Of a stretch of DNA of 53,191 nt, positions 15,147 through 21,389 are shown piece after piece. This DNA comes from DASVVT01 sp036386415 (GTDB taxonomy: Bacteria; Acidobacteriota; Blastocatellia; Pyrinomonadales; Pyrinomonadaceae): positions 1-53,191 of the forward strand of contig DASVVT010000085.1 in assembly GCA_036386415.1 (NCBI GenBank). Reading direction: 5' to 3'. Position 1 is the stretch's first letter. Every line of letters begins with the position of its first letter. The notes under the pieces are model-generated. The model had not been told where the DNA came from and did not search any database. It saw only the letters and a program-made list of their open reading frames with translations. A program made the position numbers and the translations under genes.

Positions 15147-15431
15147 TTAAGCTACCCCCTTTTTGGCACTTTTATCCTTGCTTTTCCGATGTACTGCTTG
15201 CCTTTGCAATATAGGGATTCCATCAAAATCAGGGTCGAGTTTCCCCTCTTTTTTATAAGCCCTTAATCCTCTTAACAAAAGAAGGCGACCCGCAAGGCTC
15301 ATATTGTCCTTATCTCTACCTACGAAAGTAGCTGCAATCACTTCGACTTCTTTATGAAGATCCGGAGGAAGTTTGACCCCTACCAGCTTCATAAGTTCAC
15401 TCTCAGGCTTTGGCTTTGGTCCGGGCTTCAT
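15147..15431 (-). CDS. Ribbon-helix-helix-like protein, candidate repressor subunit
   Basis: The ATG at 15431 (MKPGPKPKPESE) lies about where transcription from the 15438-15466 promoter should start, so the mRNA is probably leaderless; an upstream start at 15515 would place the operator inside the gene. The 94-residue product has VGVKLPPDLHKEVEVIAATF and a following helix (SLAGRLLLLRGLRAYKKEG), the strand-helix-helix pattern of RHH DNA-binding proteins, with a basic C terminus. It is directly followed by the UmuD-like gene. It is the best candidate to bind the TTAACTcAGTTAA operators. Confidence 0.7.
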   Translation of the reverse strand: MKPGPKPKPESELMKLVGVKLPPDLHKEVEVIAATFVGRDKDNMSLAGRLLLLRGLRAYKKEGKLDPDFDGIPILQRQAVHRKSKDKSAKKGVA

Positions 15432-15437
15432 AGGTTG

Positions 15438-15466
15438 GATATAGCACGTTAACTCAGTTATGTCCA
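15438..15466 (-). promoter_or_regulatory. Promoter of the RHH/UmuD-like operon with internal operator
   Basis: On the minus strand, TGGACA (15466-15461), 17 bases, TATATC (15443-15438). The spacer holds TAACTgAGTTAA, the second copy of the operator (15449-15460, one end base mismatched). The weaker -10 and imperfect operator fit autoregulated, low-level repressor expression. The predicted start is at or near the ATG at 15431. Confidence 0.75.
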
Positions 15467-15528
15467 TTAATAACCCCTTCATAATCAAACGATTACGGTT
15501 ATCTGAATTAACCAAGAAAAGAAAAAAC

Positions 15529-15557
15529 TTGACAGAATTAACTCAGTTAACTAAGAT
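15529..15557 (+). promoter_or_regulatory. Rightward promoter with operator between -35 and -10
   Basis: TTGACA (15529-15534), 17 bases, TAAGAT (15552-15557). The spacer holds the perfect dyad TTAACTcAGTTAA (15538-15550). The predicted transcription start (about 15564) lies just before the ATG at 15568, so the transcript is nearly leaderless. Same architecture as the two leftward promoters. Confidence 0.82.
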
Positions 15558-15567
15558 CAGCCTTGAT

Positions 15568-15765
15568 ATGGGTAAAAGGAGATCAGACGAGAAATACTTA
15601 GTTTTGGTCGCCGGTAGGGTCAAACCGGAGATTAAAGACCTCCTTCTGAAAATTATTGAGCACAAGAAATGGACCGAATCCCAATACGTCCGCGAAGCTG
15701 TTAATGAAAAAGTACAGCGCGACCATGCTGAACTTACCGAAGCGGGTCAACAAATTCTAGTGTAA
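15568..15765 (+). CDS. Small ribbon-helix-helix-like protein
   Basis: A 65-residue protein starting MGKRRSDEKY. LVLVAGRVKPEIKDLLLKIIE, then WTESQYVREAVNEKVQRD, reads as strand-helix-helix (RHH/CopG-like). It is the first gene behind the rightward repressed promoter, the place of Cro-type proteins in phage switches. An antagonist of the 15147 repressor is a reasonable inference. Upstream extension to 15460 is rejected because the promoter lies there. Confidence 0.7.
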   Translation: MGKRRSDEKYLVLVAGRVKPEIKDLLLKIIEHKKWTESQYVREAVNEKVQRDHAELTEAGQQILV

Positions 15766-15784
15766 GCCCAACTTTTTTTACACC

Positions 15785-16261
15785 ATGGAAGAGACCCCAT
15801 TACAAGAGCCTCACCTACTAACCAAGGCCGCCACTCAGCTCGACGCTAAAGCCACTTCGGCGAGGCTGGGCAAAACCCTGAGCTACGTTTATGTCATGGG
15901 GGACAACCCGGAAGAGGATCGCTACACCCGCTTTCTACAACTCTACTACGCCGTCCCTGACGACGGCGCCGAGCTTTATTTCCAGGATTTTCTATCAAGA
16001 CACGAAGCGAGGATGGCGCCCGCCAAGGCTGTCCGATTCGGGGCCGCCGAGGCAGTGGATGACTTCCTGCGAGCCGCAGGCCGTTTCATATCCGCTCTAT
16101 ATCGCAGGGAAGGGGAACAGGTCGTCAAGGAAGGCAACAAGGTGCTTCAGATATTGGGCTCACTGATCGCGTTTGGCCGAGCCCTCCAAAGTGACCAGGA
16201 AGATGAAGGCGAGGGGTCGCGCCGCAAACGTAGCGACGCGATGAGGGGGCGCGGGAAGTAA
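15785..16261 (+). CDS. Hypothetical helical protein (158 aa)
   Basis: Unrecognised. Mixed charge and mainly helical, with FLQLYYAVPDD and FLRAAGRFISALYRREGEQVVKEG, ending in an acidic then Arg-rich tail (EDEGEGSRRKRSDAMRGRGK). It is 19 bases after the RHH gene and likely co-transcribed from 15529. No ribosome site is clear. The gene ends inside a strong terminator hairpin. Confidence 0.65.
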   Translation: MEETPLQEPHLLTKAATQLDAKATSARLGKTLSYVYVMGDNPEEDRYTRFLQLYYAVPDDGAELYFQDFLSRHEARMAPAKAVRFGAAEAVDDFLRAAGRFISALYRREGEQVVKEGNKVLQILGSLIAFGRALQSDQEDEGEGSRRKRSDAMRGRGK

Positions 16262-16290
16262 GAGCGGGCAGCTCTTATCCGCGCCCCCTC
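16243..16290. terminator. Strong bidirectional terminator hairpin
   Basis: GAGGGGGCGCGG (16243-16254) pairs with CCGCGCCCCCTC (16279-16290), and inside this TAAGAGC pairs with GCTCTTA around gggca. It covers the stop codon of the 15785 gene and lies between convergent genes, so it can end transcription from both sides. Confidence 0.85.
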
Positions 16291-16302
16291 GGTCGGGAAT
16301 GG

Positions 16303-16485
16303 TTAACACAGCCAGGAAACGAAATTGCCGAGTCCTATCAAAAGCAGGTCAGAGACGGTCACGGATTCGGCGGGAGCAGGTGCCGTGAAGGGCATGGTGT
16401 CGGTTCCACCGGCCTTGGCCGGAGGGGAGACTGAAATAGACACACAAATAGCCAGCAGGAGGGCTAGAACGACTCGTTTATTCAT
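16303..16485 (-). CDS. Small secreted peptide precursor (60 aa)
   Basis: The ATG at 16485 (MNKRVVLALLLAICVSISVS) is preceded by AAGGAG, better than the longer frame from 16524. Residues 1-25 form a typical Sec signal peptide ending SPPAKA, leaving a 35-residue product with a hydrophobic end (SDLLLIGLGNFVSWLC) and a terminal cysteine. It is transcribed divergently from the TPR gene at 16555, with 69 bases between them. Secreted propeptides beside TPR receptors are the arrangement of RRNPP signalling systems; that role here is an inference. A toxin or envelope peptide is the alternative. Confidence 0.65.
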   Translation of the reverse strand: MNKRVVLALLLAICVSISVSPPAKAGGTDTMPFTAPAPAESVTVSDLLLIGLGNFVSWLC

Positions 16486-16543
16486 CGATTTCTCCTTGAG
16501 GTAGGGCGGGCAGCCGGGGCGCATTCTAGCACACCTTCATAGT

Positions 16544-16549
16544 TATAAG
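16544..16549 (+). promoter_or_regulatory. -10-like hexamer of the TPR gene (leaderless start)
   Basis: TATAAG ends 5 bases before the ATG at 16555, and no Shine-Dalgarno precedes that ATG, so translation probably starts at the mRNA 5' end. No good -35 is visible. On the other strand TAGAAT (16528-16523) could serve the peptide gene. Confidence 0.45.
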
Positions 16550-16554
16550 TACAG

Positions 16555-17526
16555 ATGGAAGCTATTAAATCTAATTTAAGCTTTGACGTGATCATTGATG
16601 CAGTCTCACGCTGCGCGGAGGCGCACGCTCTCGAGCGGCGCGGGGAGTATGAGCAGGCGCGCCTTTGCCTCTCCAGTCTCTTCCCTGCACGTATGGGCGA
16701 CGAGCCGACGGCGGAAGGGCTTCCGCTCGACACTCGTGCAGAGGTTTACTTGCGCTGCGGCGCGATCACCACTTGCCTGGCATCTGCCAGGGCCATTGCC
16801 GAGGGCCAGGCGATTGCGCGAAGGTTATTGGAATATGCGTTGGGGCTCTTCGAAGCGCTCGGGAACAGGAATAAAGAGTCTGAAGCTTTGACTGCTATCG
16901 GCGCCACTTACTGGCGGGAAGGTAACACAGCTGAGGCGGATCAATTCTTCGAGAGGGCATCCATTAGGGCCGATGAGGATGAATTCAAAGCCGCCGCACT
17001 GATCGCCCGGGCAATACTTGACAGACCTGTGGATCCAGACAGGTCGCTTCGATATTTGAGCATCGCGGCCTCATTCGTACACGAGAATAACCATTACATA
17101 GCCGGGACCTACTACAACACACTAGCCTTCACATATCACATTTTAGGGGAGGCCACTGACAGCCCTGAGAACTATCAGATCGCCATCATCCACGCGACCG
17201 GTGCCTGTTTTCACTTTGAGAAACTGGGCCACCGTCGTTATCTCGCGCGGGCACGAAATGTCCTCGGCAACCTCTATCGCCTGACAGGCCAGCACGCGGA
17301 AGCCAGCGAGCATTTGAGGCAGGCGCTGCGCATTGCCGAATCTCTAAAGGATCGCACACTCGCCGGGCAGATCTACGACACTATCGCCCAGAACCTGAGA
17401 GACCAGGGAAGGATCCCCGAAGCTGAGAAGGCGTCCCGAAATGCCATTCGATTGCTGGAAGATTCCGGAGAGCGTAAGCCTCTGGCCGAAGCTTATAGAA
17501 CATTAGCGAGCATTCTTGATCTTTGA
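16555..17526 (+). CDS. Tetratricopeptide-repeat (TPR) protein
   Basis: A 323-residue all-helical protein with TPR-type repeats across its length: ALTAIGATYWREGNTAEADQFFERA, ARNVLGNLYRLTGQHAEASEHLRQALRIAE (each quoted in part), QIYDTIAQNLRDQGRIPEAEK and EAYRTLASIL. There is no N-terminal helix-turn-helix, so if it is a peptide receptor it would resemble Rap-type rather than AimR/PlcR-type proteins. TPR superhelices bind peptides or proteins. The neighbour is a divergent secreted small peptide, and the lysogeny-type switch lies just upstream. It could alternatively be a generic scaffold or an anti-host factor. Confidence 0.8.
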   Translation: MEAIKSNLSFDVIIDAVSRCAEAHALERRGEYEQARLCLSSLFPARMGDEPTAEGLPLDTRAEVYLRCGAITTCLASARAIAEGQAIARRLLEYALGLFEALGNRNKESEALTAIGATYWREGNTAEADQFFERASIRADEDEFKAAALIARAILDRPVDPDRSLRYLSIAASFVHENNHYIAGTYYNTLAFTYHILGEATDSPENYQIAIIHATGACFHFEKLGHRRYLARARNVLGNLYRLTGQHAEASEHLRQALRIAESLKDRTLAGQIYDTIAQNLRDQGRIPEAEKASRNAIRLLEDSGERKPLAEAYRTLASILDL

Positions 17527-18365
17527 GTTCGCGACCCGCCTTGGGGAAGCCGGTCGCGAGTGTGCGCGCTTCGCGTGGGGTGAGGACACGAGGAGCTGCG
17601 CCGGCTGCGGGGTCATAAGTCGCACGGGGTGAGGACATCTTCGTCAGGCAGCTCGGCGCCGTGGACGGCGTGCAGGCCATCGCGATCAGCGTCGATCCTC
17701 CGATTGTTCCGAACGAAACGGAAGCGGGGCGTGACCCAGTGCTCGAGGCCGATGAGATCAGCTTCGGCGGTGGCAGTTGATTACCGGTTCTTTGAAGTTT
17801 ATGGGGCACTAAAGGGTGGATCCGAAGTCGGGCGCCTCTCACATTAGGGCGTAACGGCTGGAGTCGTATCTGAGGATGGGGGTGACGAGCAACATCACCC
17901 TTTGCGAGCAGTGTGCTTATGGCCAGGGGAGCACACTCCGATGAAAGCCGATTCCAAACGGATGGTCGTGGCTTCGATAAGCCGCATAGAGTGGCCGAGT
18001 TTCAGCACTCTATATTTTCTCGACTAACAAATGGCCCACCGCCGCCAGATAGTGCCCTTCCAGTTATGGGGCCGTTCAATCGTGCGTGGGATCGGGAGTC
18101 CGCGCATGGTGGCCACCTGCGAGGGTGGCGAGGCCCTATCAATCTTGACGCGACAAAGCGTCAATCATGCTGCCACAGGGCAACGGGCCGAGGGGCTGGC
18201 AGTGCGTACACACTGTGACTGTGGTGAAGGGGGTCGTGACCGCTGTGGTTAGACACAGGCTTCAAATCGCCCTCCTCCGACGGGGATTACCCTGTGGAGG
18301 ATGAAGGGGGTGCGAAGGAAGCGGCGAGCATCCGCATCACGGCCCTATAAAACCAGGAGTCGCGA
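17527..18365. other. Non-coding, hairpin-rich region with a decayed frame
   Basis: About 0.84 kb without a convincing intact gene. Perfect hairpins are visible: TCGCGACC/GGTCGCGA (17529-17559), GGGTGA/TCACCC (about 17882-17900), AGTGTGCT/AGCACACT (17910-17937) and TTGACGC/GCGTCAA (18145-18164). Short open frames such as those near 17913 and 18031 lack ribosome sites. It may encode structured RNA, serve in replication, or be decayed sequence. Confidence 0.55.
17619..17780 (+). pseudogene. Possible 3' remnant of a protein gene
   Basis: A frame from a TAA (17616-17618) to a TGA (17778-17780) reads as ordered protein (DIFVRQLGAVDGVQAIAIS, then DPPIVPNETEAGRD, then LEADEISFGGG) with normal codon use but no usable start codon. 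It looks like the C terminus of a larger gene whose 5' part is lost. I cannot name the family firmly; a phage tail protein is possible. Confidence 0.4.
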
Positions 18366-18584
18366 GTGTCAACAGAAGTTCAGACATGCTCGGAGCACGG
18401 CGTCTACGCAATCGATCGGTGCCCGGGCTGTAGCCTCAGGGAGAAATCACCCTCAGTGGCGAAGTTATACGAGGGCTATCTGGCCGAGCTGCGCAGACGC
18501 GAGTTGCGCGAGACGCTCTTCGATCAGACGCCCGAGCTATGGCAGATCTCTTCACGCCTGGTGTGGAAGAAGGAGACCAATTGA
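18366..18584 (+). CDS. Small zinc-finger-like protein (72 aa)
   Basis: GTG start at 18366 with CAGGAG upstream. The N terminus CSEHGVYAIDRCPGCS holds Cys and His spaced like a small zinc ribbon; the rest is helical (AKLYEGYLAELRRRELRETLF). It is coupled to the next gene by a TTGA overlap. Function unknown; typical of small early phage genes. Confidence 0.65.
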   Translation: MSTEVQTCSEHGVYAIDRCPGCSLREKSPSVAKLYEGYLAELRRRELRETLFDQTPELWQISSRLVWKKETN

Positions 18585-18751
18585 AAGTCCTCAAGATCAC
18601 TTATAGCGGCGGCTCCGGCTACCTCGTCGTTCACGGCCAGGATGCTAGAGTGCCAAGCGAAAACTTCGACGTGCGCTTGAGCACCGGCCAGAGATTCGAG
18701 AGCTGCTCGCGGAATCGCGACATGATCTTTGAGGTTTGGCAGACAGCGTGA
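18581..18751 (+). CDS. Hypothetical small protein (56 aa)
   Basis: The TTG start at 18581 overlaps the upstream TGA and has AAGGAG six bases before it, which decides it over an ATG at 18539. The product begins KVLKITYSGGSGYLVVHGQDA and is strand-rich. Unrecognised. Confidence 0.6.
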   Translation: MKVLKITYSGGSGYLVVHGQDARVPSENFDVRLSTGQRFESCSRNRDMIFEVWQTA

Positions 18752-18811
18752 AGATGAGCGGCGACGGCTTTGCTGCTCTAGGAACTTAGGCCGGGCTGTT
18801 TGCCAATAATG

Positions 18812-18829
18812 AGCCCTATCAAGGGCTCG
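18812..18829. repeat. Hairpin GAGCCCT-atca-AGGGCTC in the 18752-18945 gap
   Basis: A perfect 7-bp stem with a 4-base loop. The rest of this 194-bp gap holds no gene; T-loop-like TTCAATTCC near 18920 does not fit a tRNA cloverleaf. There is no T-run after the stem, so terminator function is uncertain. Confidence 0.5.
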
Positions 18830-18945
18830 CCGACACCTGGCAAGTGGTGAAACCTTTACGGGGAGGGTGAGGTATCCGGCGTAGTTCGGCTCTGGCGTCA
18901 GAAGGCGCTAACAACCCCGCTTCAATTCCAGTAAGGAGACGATCT

Positions 18946-19170
18946 ATGGATACGAGAACAGGAAGAGTCGTTTATGTACCGCCCGGCCAAGCTGCGCCGC
19001 ACGGTAGCGTTCCTTTAACAAGAAGGGAAACAGAGGAATATCGGCACACCACGAACCGCGCCCGCCTGCGCCGGTGGAAGAAGGCGCACGCCGAGGATGA
19101 TTGCAGGTCGTGCGGGAAGAAGCTGCGCGATCACACGCTGAGACAGTTCCAGACCTGCTACAGCGAATGA
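18946..19170 (+). CDS. Small Cys-containing basic protein (74 aa)
   Basis: The ATG follows AAGGAG at good spacing. The product is basic, with RARLRRWKKAHAEDD followed by CRSCGKK and a last Cys near the C terminus, possibly a partial zinc-binding site. It lies 4 bases before the next gene. Unrecognised; small nucleic-acid-binding protein is a guess. Confidence 0.6.
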   Translation: MDTRTGRVVYVPPGQAAPHGSVPLTRRETEEYRHTTNRARLRRWKKAHAEDDCRSCGKKLRDHTLRQFQTCYSE

Positions 19171-19174
19171 GCCG

Positions 19175-19486
19175 ATGGCCATTAACCACACCTGCCACGC
19201 CCACAAGTGCCGGGTCCCGACGGATCCGAGATTCTTCATGTGCGCCCGGCACTGGAAGCTTATCCCGCGGGAGCTACAGGAGGCTATCTGGGCAGCGTAT
19301 AGAGCAGGGCAGGAGCGAGATAAGAGGCCGTCTGCCGTGTGGATGAAAGCTGCGCACGCGGCACAACTGTTTCTCGCCGAGCAGGAGTATCCGGAGGATG
19401 TTCCGGGGCTGCGCAAGCTTTACGGCGACGTGGATGCTTTCTGCGAACGACGTGAGGCGGCGGCTTATGAAAACACTTTAACCTAA
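19175..19486 (+). CDS. Conserved-type phage hypothetical protein with Cys/His cluster
   Basis: A 103-residue protein starting MAINHTCHAHKC, followed by PTDPRFFMCARHWKLIPRELQ. The C-x-x-x-x-C...C-x-x-H spacing suggests a small zinc-binding domain, and I associate this N terminus with hypothetical proteins of phages and integrative elements. The C-terminal half is helical. Its TAA stop lies inside palindrome copy 3. Confidence 0.65.
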   Translation: MAINHTCHAHKCRVPTDPRFFMCARHWKLIPRELQEAIWAAYRAGQERDKRPSAVWMKAAHAAQLFLAEQEYPEDVPGLRKLYGDVDAFCERREAAAYENTLT

Positions 19487-19500
19487 AACGGTTTTAGGTT
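19480..19500. repeat. Gene-end palindrome, copy 3 (9-bp arms, cgg centre)
   Basis: AACCTAAAA and TTTTAGGTT arms around cgg. The TAA stop codon of the preceding gene (19484-19486) is part of the left arm, so gene end and palindrome are one unit. The 55-bp gap before cspA follows. Confidence 0.8.
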
Positions 19501-19540
19501 AAGCGGCCATAACTACCAACAGAAAGGAAGCAGCAAAGGC

Positions 19541-19750
19541 ATGTCAAGACTGACAGGCAGAGTGAAGTGGTTCAACAACTCCAAGGGTTATGGATTCATC
19601 GAGGGCGATGACGGAGGGCCGGATATTTTCGTGCACTACAGCGCCGTAGACGAGAAGGGCTTCAAGTCTCTCGAAGAGGGCCAGGCGGTGGAGTACGAGG
19701 TGACACGTGGGCCGAAGGGGCCGCAGGCGGAGAATGTGAAAAAGCTGTAA
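19541..19750 (+). CDS. csp: CspA-type cold shock protein
   Basis: A 69-residue single cold shock domain with RNP1 (KGYGFIEG) and RNP2 (DIFVHYSA) motifs, an OB fold that binds single-stranded RNA or DNA and melts RNA structure. The sequence style (GPKGPQAENV) is that of bacterial CspA proteins, consistent with acquisition from a host. A GC-rich hairpin (ACCCCTGC/GCAGGGGT, 19770-19794) follows and may end the transcript. Confidence 0.93.
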   Translation: MSRLTGRVKWFNNSKGYGFIEGDDGGPDIFVHYSAVDEKGFKSLEEGQAVEYEVTRGPKGPQAENVKKL

Positions 19751-19822
19751 GAGGGGGGTGAGCGTGCATACCCCTGCAATCTTTGCGCAGGGGTGAGTCT
19801 GATAACGAAGGGGATATCCGCT

Positions 19823-20095
19823 ATGGCCGTTGAACCAGTATCACCGCGTCATCGCAATCTTCATATCGCATGTAGCGAGGAGGATGAGCGATGGCTCAAG
19901 GACTTCCGTGAGCAGGTCCTGATGCTAGCCGGTCTCGTCGCGGAGTGCGTTGATGCCAATCCCGTGACCCTGCTCTCTCCTCTGCACCGTAAGATTCTGG
20001 TTGAGCAGGCGCAGAAGGTGCAGGACATGGAGATGCGGATCGCTGGCCTTGACCTATTCGTCGATAACCTCGGCGAGCCATTGGAAAGCAGATAA
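19823..20095 (+). CDS. Hypothetical helical protein (90 aa)
   Basis: The ATG at 19823 with AAGGGGAT upstream is preferred over GTG 19793, which lies in the hairpin after csp. The product is mostly helical (EEDERWLKDFREQVLMLAGLVAE, quoted in part). Unrecognised. Confidence 0.6.
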   Translation: MAVEPVSPRHRNLHIACSEEDERWLKDFREQVLMLAGLVAECVDANPVTLLSPLHRKILVEQAQKVQDMEMRIAGLDLFVDNLGEPLESR

Positions 20096-20113
20096 CGAAA
20101 GGGTAAATACGCC

Positions 20114-20698
20114 ATGCTCCAACCAGAGGAAGTGCGGCGCGATAAATACGGCTACTGGCTTCATTCCGTGCTCACCCGCGAAGAGTACGTGGATAAATCT
20201 TTCACTGAGATTCCGGAACTGGGTGACATGCAGATTCACCTGGTGGATTTCGAGACGGACGTGCCTGAGGAGATGGCGCGCAGGTATTTCGAGGCGGGCG
20301 AGCCCGACGTTACCGAGTGGCAACCGACATCGCCGCTTGGAGACGGCTGGTTTCTGATCTCGATCTCCGACTCAGAGGACGGACCTTTCGCCTGCTTTGC
20401 GCGCCCAAAAATGGGGGGGGGCGACGCAGCGGAAGAGCGCCAGATGATCGACGAGTGGACCAGTATCCTGGAAGGGATCAAGGCTCAAACTCCCCACATC
20501 GTCCTGAACATCGGCGTGCAGGAGGCCGTCGCCATCATCGGCAACTTGCAGCTCGCGCTCAGGCACCCGGCCAACACCGGCGCGTCTGCGCTGGCGGCGA
20601 AACGATTCGCTCAGACTCTCATTGAAGGACTGGCTTCGAGAGACGAGCGGATCAAACCGTTTTTGGAGAAGGGATTTGATCCGAACTTCGATAGATGA
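20114..20698 (+). CDS. Two-part hypothetical protein joined at a G9 tract
   Basis: A 194-residue protein. Residues 1-100 form one alpha/beta domain (YGYWLHSVLTREEYVD, GWFLISISDSEDGPFACFARP). After PKMGGGD, coded by nine consecutive G, a second helical domain follows (PHIVLNIGVQEAVAIIGNLQLALRHP). The G run at the junction could be a hinge, a fusion point of two genes or a place for indel error. The stop overlaps the next start (ATGA). Function unknown. Confidence 0.65.
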   Translation: MLQPEEVRRDKYGYWLHSVLTREEYVDKSFTEIPELGDMQIHLVDFETDVPEEMARRYFEAGEPDVTEWQPTSPLGDGWFLISISDSEDGPFACFARPKMGGGDAAEERQMIDEWTSILEGIKAQTPHIVLNIGVQEAVAIIGNLQLALRHPANTGASALAAKRFAQTLIEGLASRDERIKPFLEKGFDPNFDR

Positions 20699-21141
20699 CT
20701 GACCAACTCCACATTGCACCCTACGGTGTCAGGCCGGTGGCGACCGCAGACCTGAAATCTTGCGTCTACCAGGTCCACAACATCGACACCGACAAGAATC
20801 TCGGCGAGCCGTTCATCGAGAGAGATGATGCCTTCAAGCTCGCCCGCGATCTCAACGAGGAGTGGAAGGCGCGCCTTGAGGCAGTCCGTGAGCATCATGA
20901 CCAGAAGGCTGATGACCGCTGCATCGAGGACGACACACGGCTCTATGAAGCTTTCGGTCTGCCGCCTGCCGATCACCGCGTCGGAGACAAGCTCGCCATG
21001 CTTCAGAACTGCGCGCGCTTCATCATGCGGCGCTGCGAGGGTGGAGGATGGCCATCATACGCCGAACTGAAGGCGCAGATCGTTGAACTTCAGACCGAAT
21101 TGGCTCCCGTGCGCGCCGGGCTCTATGGGGAAGATTCATGA
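20695..21141 (+). CDS. Hypothetical protein (148 aa)
   Basis: Unrecognised. The N terminus reads as a small alpha/beta domain (CVYQVHNIDTDKN, ERDDAFKLARDLN); the middle is helical and acidic; RFIMRRCEGGGWPSYAELKAQ follows. Coupled to both neighbours by four-base overlaps, so part of one translational unit from 20114 to 22359. Confidence 0.6.
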   Translation: MTDQLHIAPYGVRPVATADLKSCVYQVHNIDTDKNLGEPFIERDDAFKLARDLNEEWKARLEAVREHHDQKADDRCIEDDTRLYEAFGLPPADHRVGDKLAMLQNCARFIMRRCEGGGWPSYAELKAQIVELQTELAPVRAGLYGEDS

Positions 21142-21389
21142 AACAACGCTGGCTGATCTACTGGCACGTCAAGCATGAGGTTGCACAACCCGTCCATATG
21201 CGCAGCGGACGCTACCTGACCGCCGAACGCTATGACAACTCGACGGGTGCGCTGTATGAGTTCTGGAGCCTGGGCATTGCAGAGATCACAAGCCGGGTCG
21301 TGACCATGTACCTGCGCACTGTGGAGGTCGAGCACGTCACGCCCTGCCCGCATCACCTGGAAGAGTCTTACGAGCGCCATGACGACTAA
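21138..21389 (+). CDS. Hypothetical protein (83 aa)
   Basis: Unrecognised, strand-rich and aromatic (RWLIYWHVKHE, LYEFWSLGIAEITSRVV). It starts in a four-base overlap with the gene before and overlaps the initiator gene by 11 bases. Confidence 0.6.
   Translation: MKQRWLIYWHVKHEVAQPVHMRSGRYLTAERYDNSTGALYEFWSLGIAEITSRVVTMYLRTVEVEHVTPCPHHLEESYERHDD

Noticed and set aside
18752..18945. tRNA-like sequence with TTCAATTCC
   Set aside because: No acceptor or anticodon stem can be paired around it. No other tRNA or rRNA was recognised in the window.
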